64,000 nucleotides of DNA from positions 1,175,001 to 1,239,000 of the forward strand of contig NC_041782.1 of assembly GCF_900090045.1 (NCBI RefSeq). Reading direction: 5' to 3'. Source of the DNA: Plasmodium malariae. Its lineage: Eukaryota; Apicomplexa; Aconoidasida; Haemosporida; Plasmodiidae. Position 1 is the stretch's first letter. Each line of letters opens with the position of its first letter. Made by a program: the position numbers and the translations under genes. The notes below the pieces were generated by a model. The model was not told where the DNA came from and did not search any database. It was given only the letters and a program-made list of their open reading frames with translations. Positions 23,531-37,359 of this stretch are shown in pieces.

Positions 23531-26500
23531 TTACATAAAATCCTTATTAATATTGGAAGACCTGGTGTTGTAACGACTTCTCGAATTACTCAAGAAGCTT
23601 CTAGTATGTCTACTACTAGCCGCATTATTATTATTATTATTAATCCCTTCTTTCTTATTATTCTGCTCTTTATTTTTCAATCTATCACTTTTTCTTAAAT
23701 TCAAATTAGGTAAGTTATCGGTATTTCTTTTTTTTTTTTCATTTTTCTTTCTATTTCTACCAGTTGTTCTACGCGATCTATTATTCCGTACACTGGATCT
23801 ACCACCTCTAGCAGTTCTGGCTCTCTTTCTGTTTCTGTTCCTTCTGTATCGTCTATTATAAGAATTTGAAGCATTACTACAAGTATAATCGAAATCATCG
23901 TTATCATAATCATCGTCATCATCATCATCATCATCTTCTTCTTCATCCGAAAAGTAGTTAGCGGATTGGTCACTCGTAAAATTAGATGAATCTTCACTAA
24001 TAACAGCAATTTCAGTATTTCTACCTGAACTAGCGAGGTTTTCATAATTTAATGAATTACTAGCATTATTATTAGCAGTATATAAATTATTTCTAAACAT
24101 CGTAAAGATATCATTATATCTAGCATAACTTGATAAAAAAGAATTATTAAAACTTCTAGAATTTACTAAATCATAACTGTCAATAGGTGATCGAACATAA
24201 ACAGAATATGGATTAAAATATGCACAAGTCATAATATGATCAATATTTTTTATAATACAATTTCTTCCTTTTAATGGAGAATTATTTAATAAATTATAAT
24301 TTTCTCTTATTAAATTTTTTATATATTTTTCTTGTAACATATGTAACATATTCTTTGTATGACTATTCATATATATCATCCTATTATTATTTGAAAATAC
24401 AAATAACCTATAATCATATTCCTCTTTACATTTATCTGCTTCCTCATAATGCTTTAAATAACGCTTAAAATATGTTTGTACTCTTAACCCATAGTAACTT
24501 TTTCTGTTATAGTAAATATAACTATCAACATCTTCTTCATCTTTGCATGGCAATTTTTTTAAAAATCGATAAAATATAGAGTTGCTCATTTCTTCCCTCT
24601 CGTCATCATAATTATAATATTCTTTGCCAAGGGGAAATATATCCTTATAACCCTTTTCTTCATTAACAAGCTTGTATATACTGCTAATTTTCATCGCGTT
24701 TATGTAGCTATTCTTGTATTTCTTTCTACTACTGTTCTCATTTTTGAATATTTCCATGCATTCGTTCGTCTTCCTTGCTATTTCGTTCTCATGAATAAAG
24801 GCTTGTGTAGTTCCATTTGCTGAATTACCTCCACTGCTTCCTACACGATTTATACTGCTAATCCAGTTATACTTTTCCTTCAAATTGATTGATGTTGGTT
24901 CATCTAGAGCACCAATCGTGCAGCTACTAATATCGTTAATGAAAATATTTTCATTTTGCAGAAAAGTTCGACCTGGAAGCTCCTTTATCGAAGTGCTTTT
25001 AGTTTCACTCTTACATAGAAACGTAGCCTCATTTTTGCAATTTCTATTACTATCGTTTCTATCCTTATGGTGGTATTCACTGCAGTTACGATTTGAGGAC
25101 CATTCCAACTCAGATATGAATGGGTGTTCTCTTCTATAATTTAATAAAATTTTATATAATATACTGTAAATAATAATAGTTTTATAATTCACTTTCTCGT
25201 CTGTTATCAACTTTGTAGTCAAGTAATTAAAATAATTTATATGTACACAAACAGGATCTATACTATAAAATTTTAAATGATCAAAATAGCTATTATACGA
25301 ATTGAAGCTTGAGAATTGTGGTAGTAAGGGTTGTAATTCTTGTTCATATATTTTAAATTTTTTATCAACAAATACATTTGTATTACTAAAGTTGTTTAAC
25401 AAGTGTCTATTTTCTTCTTTACGATTTCGTTTTTCTTTCTTATATGACAAATACAATCGATGTGCACTTTTTGATGTATTAATAGAATATGCATGGTTAC
25501 ATTTTTCCTCATCATCATCCTTACCATTCAGATGGTTTCTATTCCTATTTTGAATATTACTTTCATTCATTCGCATTGTATTCTTCACATCTTCCATGTA
25601 ATAATGGCTTATCGTTTTTTGTTTTTTCCTTTTCCTACCATACTCCAAGTCATTCTCATGCTGATCAACCGGACTGTAATGGTTTCTTCGATAATCATTT
25701 GTTATTTTAAAAGATACACCACTGTTACGATATAAATAAGGATCTATTTCTTGAATAGACTGATTTTCTCCATGTAAATGACTATCACTATCATTAACAT
25801 AATCATAGTTATGGAACCATTTTACCCCCAAATCTTTTCCGCCTAATGCACCATCTTCCTCATCGGTGCTACTCTCAAACTGCCCTGGTAAGTTTTCCGA
25901 GTATTTTTCATAATTCGAGTCGTTACTAAAAAAACTAATAGAACTGTGTTTATCAAAATCAGATTCCAATTCTTCGCTCATAATGTGTTCTCTTTTTAAA
26001 GCATACAACTTATCACAATCATGATCCTTTTCTAAATTAAAAACTTCTTTTAATTTACTCCTTTTGTCATTATTTGAATATCTATGTTTTTTTTCCGTTT
26101 TCTTGTCATCTAAAATGCATTCATCTGAGCTTTTCGTCTGATTCCCACTATCAAATATTTGAATGTAATTACTGTCGTTTGTTATATCTACGTTTGGGGT
26201 TTTACTTGTAGTTTTGTTTGCACCGGTGCGTTCACTCCTGTTAGCATTATTCGTGTAGTTATTCATACTATTATTTACGCTATTATTCATGCTATTATTT
26301 GTGTGTGTATTCTCCTCTGCTTTCAGTGTTCGCTTTTCCTTCCTGCTATTCCTTTTGTTCTTAAGTGGATACAGACGAATGCTTCTACTTATTACATTGT
26401 CAATATTTATAATTTCTTTTTTTCCCGTCGAGTTATTATATTTCATGCATTCCTGATGCATATCCTCGACATTTATGATTTCTTTACTATTTGATGGAGT

Positions 26501-29500
26501 GATATCCAGGTTTATTACATCTGTACCTCCATGCATCCCATATGGATCCTCATCGATTATCTTCACATCATCACTTCCCCTCCTTTCATCGACATTACTA
26601 TTGTTCCCACTATCGTTGTTGTTTCCATTACCATTGTTGTTCCCACTATCATTGTTGTTCCCACTATCATTGTTGTTCCCACTATCATTGTTGTTCCCAC
26701 TATCATTGTTGTTCCACTCATTGTTTTCCATTACCATTGTTGTTCCCACTATCATTGTTGTTTCCATTACCATTGTTGTTCCCACTATCATTGTTGTTTC
26801 CATTACCATTGTTGTTCCCACTATCATTGTTGTTCCCACTATCATTGTTATTATCATTGCTATTGTTTTTCCCATTAGAGTTCTTACTACCATTATCATT
26901 ATGGCTTTTTTTTATATTTTTTTTCTCATTCCCCTCTTTGATCGAGTACTTGGAATTGCTGTCGGTATATAAGGTATACACTGTATTGGCTGAGCTTGAC
27001 ACATCCGAACTGTCTTCTATAATTCTACTGCTTTTCCTCCCCCTCCTTGTTCTGCTCCTGTTTCCATCTTTATTTACATCGTGTGTATTATTATGATTGT
27101 CACTGCACTTTCCGTTATGATTGAGAGTACAACTGGTGTTTCCACTTGTGCTATGGTTTTGACAAGTTTTACTCCGTGTGCTATATGAAACGTTATTACC
27201 ACTTCCACTTACATCAATGTTTCCCTCAATATTGCTGCTGAGTGGGGGGCTGTTCGCCCGACTTAAAAGCGCGCTCCATTTGGTAGCAATGTTGTTACTA
27301 TTGTTATTACGACTTGTGCTGCTAACATTGTTATTACGATTGGCACTGCTAACATTGTTAATACGATTAGCACTGCTAACATTGTTAATACGATTGGTGT
27401 TACCCCGCACGGGAAGTACTGCTCTATCATTTTCATTGTATCCACCATACGAATCATATATAAACACATCAGGGAGAACACTAATATTATCATAATTTTC
27501 GACATTTTCGTTAGAATTAGGTTCATTTAAATAACATACCTGTGAAGAAGTTAACTGTTCTGTTAAGGTAAATTTGTAACAACAATTTTTATTCATTGTA
27601 AAAATAGAAAAATAACCATAATTATGTGACACAATAAAAATATGACCATTTTTATTCCATTGTGCACTTATATTTTTTAACTCACTATCGTACGAAAATT
27701 TTTTTATAATTTTTTTTTTCTTTACATTCAATAAGTAAATATATTTTCTAAAACATGCAAAGAGAACTACATCCTTGTAATATGGATTTGGTTCAATAAA
27801 ACTTACATAACTATCACATTTCTTCAAATCAAAATATTTAATCTCTTCACATGTTATTCTATAAAATATGGACAAATTTGTTTTCATTGTAACAGCATTA
27901 ATGCTTTCTTTCGAAGCATTTGATTTATTTGTTATACCATCAGCAACTATAATATATTCATCTGAACAATTGAATGAGATATTACTTATTTTATAATGCA
28001 GTTTTTTTGCCCTCAACTTTGATTTGTTATTTGATTTTTCATTATACAAACAATGAACAGCTTTTTGTATTTGCTCAGGCTTACCACTAATACTACTAGT
28101 AATGGCTCCATTTGGTCCGCTATTTCTTAATATATTACGATAACTAGAACCGAAACTTTTAACTAGTAAGCTGCTACTACCACTACTACTGCTAATACTA
28201 ATGCCTTCCTGATTTTTCTGCGTTTTCGTAAATTTATTTTTTTTTATTTTCTTTTCATGATTTTCCTTGGACAAGTCCTCTTGCTCACTTGATGAGTAAC
28301 AGTATGAGGAGCAAGACGTGGACGATATGATAAATAAATTATTGTTTTCATTTTCCCTGTTTATTTCGCTCAACATATTATTATTATTATATCCGCAGTT
28401 ATTACTGATGTTGTTATTGGCGTTGTTGTTTCCATTGTCGGTGTTACCACTGCCGCTAATATTATTACAACTATTGTTACCCCTGTTAATATTACCTCTA
28501 CTACTAATAAGGTTTCCCCTAATTCTAATATTGTTGTAATTATTGCTGGTATTATGATTATGTTTTGCCTTGTTGTTCTCATTAAGCGCCGAGGACTCCA
28601 ATATGAACTCCACGTAAAGTGAAGTGTAAAAGCAGCAGATTGAAATTTTACTTTTGCAATCGTGTGCTTTTTTATTTACCATTTGTATGTTTTTTTTTTT
28701 TTTTTTTTTTTTTTTATTAACATCGTTCAGGTAATTTTGGAAATTCCACAAATAAATAGATCCATTTGTATGAACAGTTAAGAAATCTGCTGAATTGTTT
28801 GAAAAAACAAATAATAATACTTCCTCATTAAAATCTTCAAATTTTTTAAACATAACGAAACCGATATTATTTTTAACATTCTGTAATATGTTAATTTCAA
28901 AATATTGGAAAATTTTTCGATAGGATATATCTTCTTCGTTCATTTTTTTTTTTTTTTTCTCCTTTATATGATAGTTCGATAACATCATCTGCATGCAGAT
29001 TGTTATAAATATGATCATCAATTTTGTTGACATATTTTGTTATAACAACATCCTTTGGGGATATATTCAGCTGTTCACTGTTATCCTCATCGTTATCATA
29101 AATTATTTTTGTCGTCAGTAAAAGGAACATGAGTTTCTTTCTCCTCATTTTGGAATTCGAATTAGCACTAGCATTAGCACTAGCATTAGCACTAGCATTA
29201 GCACTAGCATTAGCATTAGCATTAGCATTAGCACTAGCATTAGCATTAGCATTAGCACTCACATTAGCACTCACATTAGCACAGGCAATCGCACTGCTGC
29301 CATCGTTGATACCGTAGCAAATGGCGCTACCACTGTTGGCATTGACAAAGTCATCTTCATTCAGCCTATCCACACAATCATTCTGTGTATTTATAAAAAT
29401 CAAATAGCTATTTTTGAGCTCTTTAATAGGATTTTTTGATATAATTAAATTGCTGTATATATATGGAGCAATATTATAATTTAACGAGTAAGAAAAGCGG

Positions 29501-31680
29501 AGGTAAGGGAAAAATTTAGTACCTTCTAAACACATATCTACTGACTTAATTAAATGAATATCATTATGTAAATCATCAAATTTTATTATAAAAAAATACG
29601 AATTTGTAGAACACAATGCATATGTTTTATAAAAATTCTTACTTGACTTCTTTGCTTCATTATAAAAAAATATAACCTTCTTCATAAAAAATGTTCTTCT
29701 ATATGTAAATAAAACCTTATATTTATATTTGTCAACTAGCCAAAATTTTACTATACCTTTTTCATCACAAGATATAATATATTTATTCGATTTATGTATA
29801 TCAAAATCAGTAATAGAATAATTATGTGCTCTTATACATAAAATTAAATTTCCAGTCATAACATGATAAATTTTTATAAATCCATCCTTTCCTGATGTTA
29901 TAATATTCTCAAACAAATGATCAAACATAATTTTTGTAATAAAATTATAATCTTTTTTCTGTGGAAGGAAGTGTGATAATATAGTTATATTTCTCTTAAT
30001 ATTTTTTAGACAATAATTATATATATCATATTTATACCTAGTATTAATTATACTATTTCTTTTTTTCGTATCATTATATGCATAAAATAATTTATGTTTT
30101 ATTTTATTATATAAATTATTATATCTATTACATTCATAACTTGTTAATTTTATCGATTTATTTTTATTATTTTCATATTCTTCTTTTAATTTATTTTGGC
30201 TGTTAAAAAAAAATTTTTTCACATTATGCTGTGGATATATACAGGTTAGCATATTTATTACATTTTTAAAAATATTAAACATATCACATTCTATTTTATT
30301 TTCTGTCCAAATTTCTCTTTTCCTTCGCTTCACTAGTTCATCTATATCGTGCTTCTTCTCCTCCGTTCCGCTCTTTAGTTTTTTCTTTTTTCTTGTCAAA
30401 CTGTTTATGAACTCTTCCCCTTCAGAAGCACAGCCGAACGTTACACTGCGGCTTGCAGCGAGGGCATGATTAACAGTGGCATGATTGTACATGGCTCCAT
30501 TATTGACGGTACGATAATAATAGTTTGACGTTTTATTATGAACTGCTGTATTGGAGCAGCTAATACAACTAGCATTACGATTCAACGGCAGGCAGTGCTC
30601 GTGCTTGTGCTCTAAGTTATCACACCTGCCACAGTAATCCCCATATGCGGTGCTGCTCCTGCGTTTTTCTTGTACATTCTTGTGTCTATAAGCAATTCCA
30701 TGCTCATTATCATGATCATTGCTTCTGTTGTGACTAAAACTATAATCGTTGGACCAGTGCTCTACACGATCAGTAATGTAACTCATAACGCTCTCTTCAC
30801 AATTGCCCTCAATGGGATTGCTTGCCCTTTTATGCTTTTTGCTATTTATGTTGTTTTCATTTAATTTCTCCTTTTTTACATGTTCCGATGTGTCAAAAAA
30901 ATTATCACAATATGGTAATCTATCTTCCCCTCTAGGGGTAGTAGTCATGATTCTATGTTTATCATTCTTCGAAAAAAAAAAATCATCATTCGATTTGTAA
31001 CCATCCTCTTTATAACAATACTCTTTATAACCATCAGATCTGTTATCACCAATTAACAAACCACAATCTTTTAACATCTTAAAAATATTGTTAATCCCTT
31101 CTCGGTTAGTGCTATTTTTCTTTATTTCCTTTAGACATACATTTATTAATACTTTATACGTATCACTTATATCACTAAAAGATTTATTCTTTTTTTTTAA
31201 ATATTTCTTTAATATCTTTCTATTATTTTCATCAACAATGTTCTTTTTGTAGACATCATTTCTATTTGCATTTTCAGCATTATTAATATGATTCCATCTG
31301 TTATGATACCTTGTGTTACATAGGAGCATGTCTCTTCGTTTGTCAAAGCGTGTACTCTTACATACTTTTTCACAATTTTTTTTCTTCATTTCTAACTGAA
31401 CGTTTGGACTACATCTGAGGGGAATCCCGTGCACTTCCTCCAAGGGGCCAGCATTACTACGATCGATGGGGGCAACGGTATGGGTATCAGCGCCTCCATT
31501 GCAACCTATAATATAACTCTTTCCATTTTCACCTACATTTTCACTGTCTACATGAAGCAATAATTCCTCTCGTTCTTTCCTGTTCATTATTACAAAGTTT
31601 TCTGTATCATTTAGTTTCTGTTTCTTACAGGATAAACTAGGGTCATCTTCTTTGTCATTTCGCCCTTTTTTTATATCCAT
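23531..31680 (-). CDS. Large WD-repeat protein, interrupted by two apparent frameshifts
   Basis: One gene read in three frames: 31680 to about 28950, then to about 26735, then to the TAA at 23531, about 2,700 residues in all. WD-type blades are visible in the first frame (ENIITSGKDGFIKIYHV then ISCDEKGIVKFWLVDK, near 29700-29900) and the second (FLTVHTNGSIYLWNF near 28750, and GHIFIVSHNYGYFSIFT near 27600), so the propeller spans the first break. The third frame carries Asn-rich linkers, a conserved-looking region (25150-25350 and 24100-24500), an acidic DDDDDDDD patch and a basic Arg-rich C-terminus ending in RKSDRLKNK, which suggests nuclear or nucleic-acid/chromatin association. A relation to BRWD/PHIP-type WD proteins is possible but unproven. 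Both breaks lie in low-complexity sequence and are probably not biological. Confidence 0.75.
26596..26860 (-). repeat. Coding NNNDSG/NNNGNG repeat in the WD protein
   Basis: About 14 tandem 18-bp units encode Asn-Asn-Asn-Asp-Ser-Gly or Asn-Asn-Asn-Gly-Asn-Gly. One copy (26711-26735) is five bases short relative to its neighbours, which shifts the frame. Confidence 0.9.
29165..29292 (-). repeat. Coding Ala-Asn/Ala-Ser hexamer repeat in the WD protein
   Basis: About 20 tandem 6-bp units (GCTAAT or GCTAGT on the minus strand) encode an ANANASAN-type stretch. It is in frame and sits between blades of the propeller region. The plus-strand frame reads pure Leu-Ala. Confidence 0.9.
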
Positions 31681-32049
31681 TATTGTTATCTATATATAAG
31701 GTAAGGACAAAGGTTTATTCTAATAAATTGCATGCGCGTACAAATACATAATATTATATCATATGTCCTTTTGAAGAAACATAAACTTCACAATGTCTAA
31801 TTCTTCTTCTTTTGCAATTTATATTTTGCAATTTGTAAAAATAATTTTCTCTTTGTTTTAATATCATCCGTACTTTTTTTTTTTTTTTACAAACATATTT
31901 TTTCACCACTTTCAATATTTGCTTCTTTTTTTATTTTCATTATTAACAAGTCAGAAATGTACATGCAGTTATTGGTAAATTTACGAACTTCTTTTTTAAG
32001 TAATATTTTTGCCTTTTAATTAATGCTGTTTTGAGGGATACGTCCTCTT

Positions 32050-32290
32050 TTTAAAAAAAAAAAATAATAAAACAATAAAATAATAAGACAGCAGAATAAC
32101 AGAATAACAAAATGAAGAAATACAAAAAATAAAATAAAATGGAACAGAATGAAATAGAACAGAATGAAATAGAACAGAATGAAATAAAATAGAATAGAAT
32201 AAAATAGAATAAAATAAAACAAAACAAAACAAAATAAAATAGAATAGAATAAAATAGAATAAAATAGAATAAAATTAAATAAAATAAAAT
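32050..32290. repeat. AATAGAATAA-type array
   Basis: Mixed 5- and 10-bp units (AATAA, AATAG, AACAA, GAATG) with no conserved period along the whole block. The minus strand reads as Phe/Leu/Tyr repeats in several frames. Confidence 0.75.
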
Positions 32291-32637
32291 TTAATGCATT
32301 ACTATATTACATTTACTTTGGCCAGGCAGCTCGATGTGTAACAGTCTCTCTCTTTATTTAAATGTTTTATGCAAATACAAACGGACTGCTTCTTGTTATA
32401 TTTACGTAATATTTTTGAGTTTAGATGATCGGGATATTGCAACTACTCATATTAATGTCATTCGAACAAGCTTTCGTGAACTCACATATATATATATATT
32501 TATGTACATGTATATTTATGCGAAGGAATGTGTATAAACACACATATGTATATATATGACAAACAATATCAAAAGTGTTTAAAAACTTTTTTTTTTTTTT
32601 CCCACTTTCTTTTTTACTTTGAAATTTTTTATTTGAT

Positions 32638-33022
32638 TATTTTCTTATTTGATTATATACCTATTTGATTATATACCTATTTGATTATATACCTATTTGA
32701 TTATATTCCTATTTGATTATATTACTATTTGATTATATTCCTATTTGATTATATACCTATTTGATTATACACCTATTTGATTATACACCTATTTGATTAT
32801 ATACCTATTTGATTATATACCTATTTGATTATATACCTATTTGATTATATACCTATTTGATTATATTACTATTTGATTATATATCTATTTGATTATATAC
32901 CTATTTGATTATATTACTTTTTGATTATATTCCTATTTGATTATATATCTATTCGATTTTTTTCCTATTTGATTATATATCTATTTGATTTTTTTCCTAT
33001 TTGATTATTTTCTTATTTGATT
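32638..33022. repeat. 16-bp CTATTTGATTATATAC array
   Basis: About 24 copies of CTATTTGATTATATAC with variants TTAC, TTCC and TATC at the end of the unit. It is the longest perfect-register non-coding array in the window. It lies about 1 kb upstream of the WD gene start. Confidence 0.9.
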
Positions 33023-33589
33023 GTTTTCTTATTATCTTTTTTGATTATTTTGCTTATTCGCATTTCTCCTGTTTCACATTTTTCTTATGTTGACGCTCCG
33101 TCATTTTATTACTTTGTTTTCACTGCTTTGACTTCACTATTTCAACTTTACTGTTCTGATTATCCTATTTTTCCTTTCCTATCTTGCTTTAACTATTCTA
33201 TTTTCCCTATATTGCTTTTCCTATGTTGCTTTTACTATTTTAATTTTACTATTCTACTTTCAACTCTTGTTATTTCCCTCCTTTGCTATGTAATTGTTTT
33301 TTTGTATGTACAATATGGTATATAATATACATATTATGTATACAAGTATATATGTATATAAATATATATGCATATATGCATATATGTATATATATACATA
33401 AGTATATATACTATATATATATTTACATACATACATGTATATACATTTTTTTTTTTTTAACACTGCAGATATGTGGTGAATATGCACAAGCGTATATTTC
33501 TATATTTCATAAAATTAAATAATAATGTACATGTATTTATAAAAAGAGTATTTAAATTTTAGATAAAACTATTTAACTATATGAGAATT

Positions 33590-33642
<53 letters not shown>

Positions 33643-35101
33643 TATATATATACGTGTATCATTATATACATACATGTACATATATATAATATGCGTGTAT
33701 AATTATGTACATTTATGTACGTATATATATTTATATATATGTAATATATTTATAGCAGTGAACTAAAAATTTTTTTTTTTTTTTTTCCATTTTTGTTTGT
33801 AATATAGTTTTTTTTCGAAAGTTTTTTATTTCATTACTTCTTATATTTCTTTTTATTATATACTACATTTTCATATCATTTTTATCTAACAATTTTACAT
33901 GATTATAAATTTTTTTTTTTTTTATTTTATATATGATATACACTTATATACACTCGTTTAATTCAGTTATTCTTTACCATATACTGAGAAAAGGAAGTGA
34001 AAGTAAAAATTAGAATATTTTATACTTACTTTATTTATGTTCTAGGTAAATTTTTAAGGGTGTTGGCATTTCATTAACATCAGTACTATTATTATGTTTT
34101 ACATGGTTGATGTTTTACGTCCGCTCAGCGCCCTCTTTGTACTATTAAATGTGGTTAACTGATGAATGTACGAACTTTTAAACTTGCCAACTTTTGAACT
34201 TTCCACGAATTTGCCTTTTCAATATCTCATTGAAGGCAGAAAAATAAAATAACGACACTATAATATATACATATACATATATGTGCTTACATAAACACAT
34301 ACATACCTAATATGCGGCAGTTGTTAATGGCAGATCATGTGAAGGATAAAAATTTCCCTGTATTTGTTGTTATGTTTAAAATTAAAAAAAAAAAGTTTTC
34401 AGAAAATCCTCGTTTACTTACCTAATGGAAAATAAAATTTGGGGCCGTTTTATCATAACACATGCACGTGTACCATAAACATATACTATGTACACTTACA
34501 CTTACACGTACACTTACACGTACACTTACACTTACACATACGCGTACCCATACCAATACACATACCCATACGCATATACTTTTATTTATAATATAACATA
34601 ACACTGCATTACTTAACATAATTTTTTTATTTTTTTTCAAATTATTCCGCATTATAAAAAATTGCGAATTAGTAAAATTAAAATTGGAAACAACATTGTA
34701 GATTAATGTAAGTAATGGGAATACCAAAATGGAGATAAAGCATTCATGCAAAGGGGAAAAATAACAAGAAAATTAAAACAAGAAAAAAAAGAAGAAAAAG
34801 AATAAAAGAAAGATAAACATTGTAAATGTTTAAATTTTATTTTGTTTGATTCAATCCCTTGCCGTTACAACGTTCCCATTCTGTTCAAAAAAAGAAAGTA
34901 TAAAAAAAAAAAAGAAGAAAAAATAATAAAAAAAATAAAGTAAATAAATAAATAAATAAATAAAATACAATAAAATACAATGCAATAAAATAAATAAATA
35001 ATTAATTAATTAATTAAAATACAACAAAATAAATGCAATAAAATTAATTAATAAAATAAAATAACATCAAAAGTGGTACAAGTCAACAGCCAGTTATGTT
35101 C

Positions 35102-35473
35102 TTATATTACGAAGTTATTTCTCATTCGAACCGGAAAACTAGCATAATGTATATATTCTATGTGCAAAGGATATATGTGTGAATGCACACATATATATAT
35201 ATATACATATATATTTTTATATATGCGTAAGTACGCCTGCGGGAATATAATTTTATCCGAGTTGTGTCTATCCTTTAGTGAAAGCATTATATGAAATAAA
35301 TTGCACACGTTTAGAAACATAATACTGTTGACATAAAGTGTTAATGTAGAAACAACTAATTTAATTTTTTTTACGTAAATTGTGTTGTGTGTGCCGTTGG
35401 CAGTTCTTTTCAGCGTAACACTTATAATAGTTGTACAAATTGAGGATGTTTCTATTATTTTATTATATTTCAC
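35102..35473 (-). CDS. Weak candidate ORF, possible small membrane protein
   Basis: It opens with MKYNKIIETSSICTTIISVT and has a hydrophobic middle (LVVSTLTLYVNSIMFLNVCN), followed by SLKDRHNSDKIIFPQAYL. The last third is Tyr/Ile/His repeat-like. The first two thirds lack the homopolymers of neighbouring DNA. A plus-strand ORF overlaps its start (35443-35625: MFLLFYYISQIMRKRVS, then a (TA)n tract, then HQLGFLYEHINS). At most one of the two is likely real. Product unknown. Confidence 0.2.
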   Translation of the reverse strand: MKYNKIIETSSICTTIISVTLKRTANGTHNTIYVKKIKLVVSTLTLYVNSIMFLNVCNLFHIMLSLKDRHNSDKIIFPQAYLRIYKNIYVYIYICVHSHIYPLHIEYIHYASFPVRMRNNFVI

Positions 35474-35531
35474 AAATCATGCGTAAAAGAGTTTCATTGA
35501 AACAAATTTCAAGCTGCCTTATTTTGTTGGC

Positions 35532-35562
<31 letters not shown>

Positions 35563-36861
35563 GAGTATTTGCATCAGTTGGGTTTTTTATATGAACATAT
35601 TAATAGTATGACCAAAAGAAAATGAAGCAGAAAATATAACATGTGAAATATAAAACCTAACATACGTGGTGTGTAAAATGTGAAGTGTTTTTCCTTCTAT
35701 ATTTTCTTTCATTGCTGCGTCGAAGTTCAATGCACTTCTATTTGATGATAACAAGTTTTAGTTTTCATTTACATTAGGAACATTAAATATAACTCAGTAA
35801 TGAGAGGGTATATGTGATTGTGTTTTGTATGTATAAACAATTTGAGATCATTTTCTGTCCTTGAATCATTCCTAAAATTTTAGTTACTCTTTTTCTTTTT
35901 TTTTTCTGCACACATTATATGTATTTATTTGTTCTTTTTATACTTACCTCCTATATCATTTACAATTATGCAAAAAAGTACAAACGAAATAGCTAAAAGG
36001 ATATTTCCCTTAATACAAAAATGTTTATTGCTATATAATTTTTTTTAATTTGAATTGTCTTATGATCTTATATTTTTTTAATACTTTTCAGTGGTATAGG
36101 ATTGGGATAACTCTATAAGAGTCCTCTTAAAACATATAATAATTGGATTAACAACATATATATTTTTTTTTTTTAATCATGCTTAAATAGAAGGAATAGA
36201 AACTTGAAAAAATTTGAATTTCCTTTCCAATTCTTCCTGGTACATTAAAAATTAAAAACATCTTTTTTTAATTTTTAAAACCGAGGAATTTTTGGTATTT
36301 TTTATTCGACTCTAAATTTTATATTGTTACTCTTCTGTAACAATTGTTCGCATGAACAACCAGAGAATACAGCTAAAAGGTAAACACATGAAAAAAGAAG
36401 AGAAAAAAGAAAAAGAAAAAGGAAAAGGAAAAGAATATGAAAATGAATATGAGAGTGAAAATGAAGATAAAAATGAAGATGAAAATGAAAATGAAAAAAT
36501 ACCACATAATACCAAAAAATACGAAAAAGTACCAAAAAATACCAAATAATACAAAAAAAACAAAAAAATTATGACCAGTTCAGAAAAAAAAAGTTAACAC
36601 TATGAACAGACAAATTATCCGATTGAGGGAAAGTACTAAAAAGAGTAATGTGATAAAAAGAGCTTAAAAAATAAAAGTTTGAAGATTAAAATAAAACCAT
36701 ATGCTACTAAATTTTCCAAAAATAAAAAAAAAAGAAAAAAGAAAATTTTAAACGAACAATAAGCTTCTATTTCTTTTTTTTTTATTTTATATATAGTATG
36801 CATTTTGTATTAAGTAAAATATTTTCTATTTTTCCTATTTTATTATATTATTATTTTATTA

Positions 36862-37005
36862 TTTTTCGTTTTTTCTTATTTCCTTATTTTTCGTTTTTTC
36901 TTATTTCCTTATTTTTCGTTTTTTCTTATTTCCTTATTTTTCGTTTTTTCGTATTTCCTTATTTTTCGTATTTTCCCTATTTTCCCTATTTTCCCTATTT
37001 TTCTT
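36862..37005. repeat. TTTTTCGTTTTTTCTTATTTCCTTA array
   Basis: About four copies of a 25-bp unit, then a TTTTCCCTA sub-array. It lies about 350 bp upstream of the ATG at 37360, so it is promoter or 5'-UTR DNA. Confidence 0.85.
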
Positions 37006-37359
37006 TTTTTGTTTTTCTTCCCCTTCTGTTTCCTGCTTTTTTTCGCTGACTTTCTACTTATATAACTTTGTTTTTTACAATTTCTCAATTTTACAATTTT
37101 CAGCTATTCTTGTGCACATTTGCAAACAAATAAAACATCTGTAATATAATGTAGATGTGTATGTGCAAATATAGTTTGCTTAGGAACAGGGACAAAACAT
37201 AGTAGGAGGCATTTAATCGAAGTGAATATTTGCGTAGAGTCTTTTAAAATATACATTTATGTATGTGCGCATGTGCATGTTTGTATGTATGTGCTTTTGT
37301 ATAGTACATACATGTCAACGTGTATTTAAGAAAAAATGAAAGGATGAAATAAACATAAT

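Larger units (their letters stand above)
31681..37359. other. Divergent intergenic region, repeat-rich
   Basis: It separates the WD gene (-) from the large coiled-coil gene (+), so it must contain both promoters. It contains arrays at 32050-32290, 32638-33020, (TA)n at 33596-33637, an A/T array near 34940-35060, a GAAAATGAA-rich block at 36400-36500 and the array at 36862-37005. Two short coding-like ORFs on opposite strands near 35.1-35.6 kb are discussed separately. I see no RNA gene that I can support. Confidence 0.55.

Noticed and set aside
26159..27096. Plus-strand ORFs of Pro/Leu/Phe or His/Cys/Tyr repeats
   Set aside because: Antisense of the NNNDSG repeat and flanking Asn-rich part of the WD gene.
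28930..28966. Programmed ribosomal frameshifting or pseudogenisation of the WD gene
   Set aside because: The break coincides with a 16-A homopolymer and similar breaks occur in two other genes at A-runs; a length error is simpler until reads are checked.
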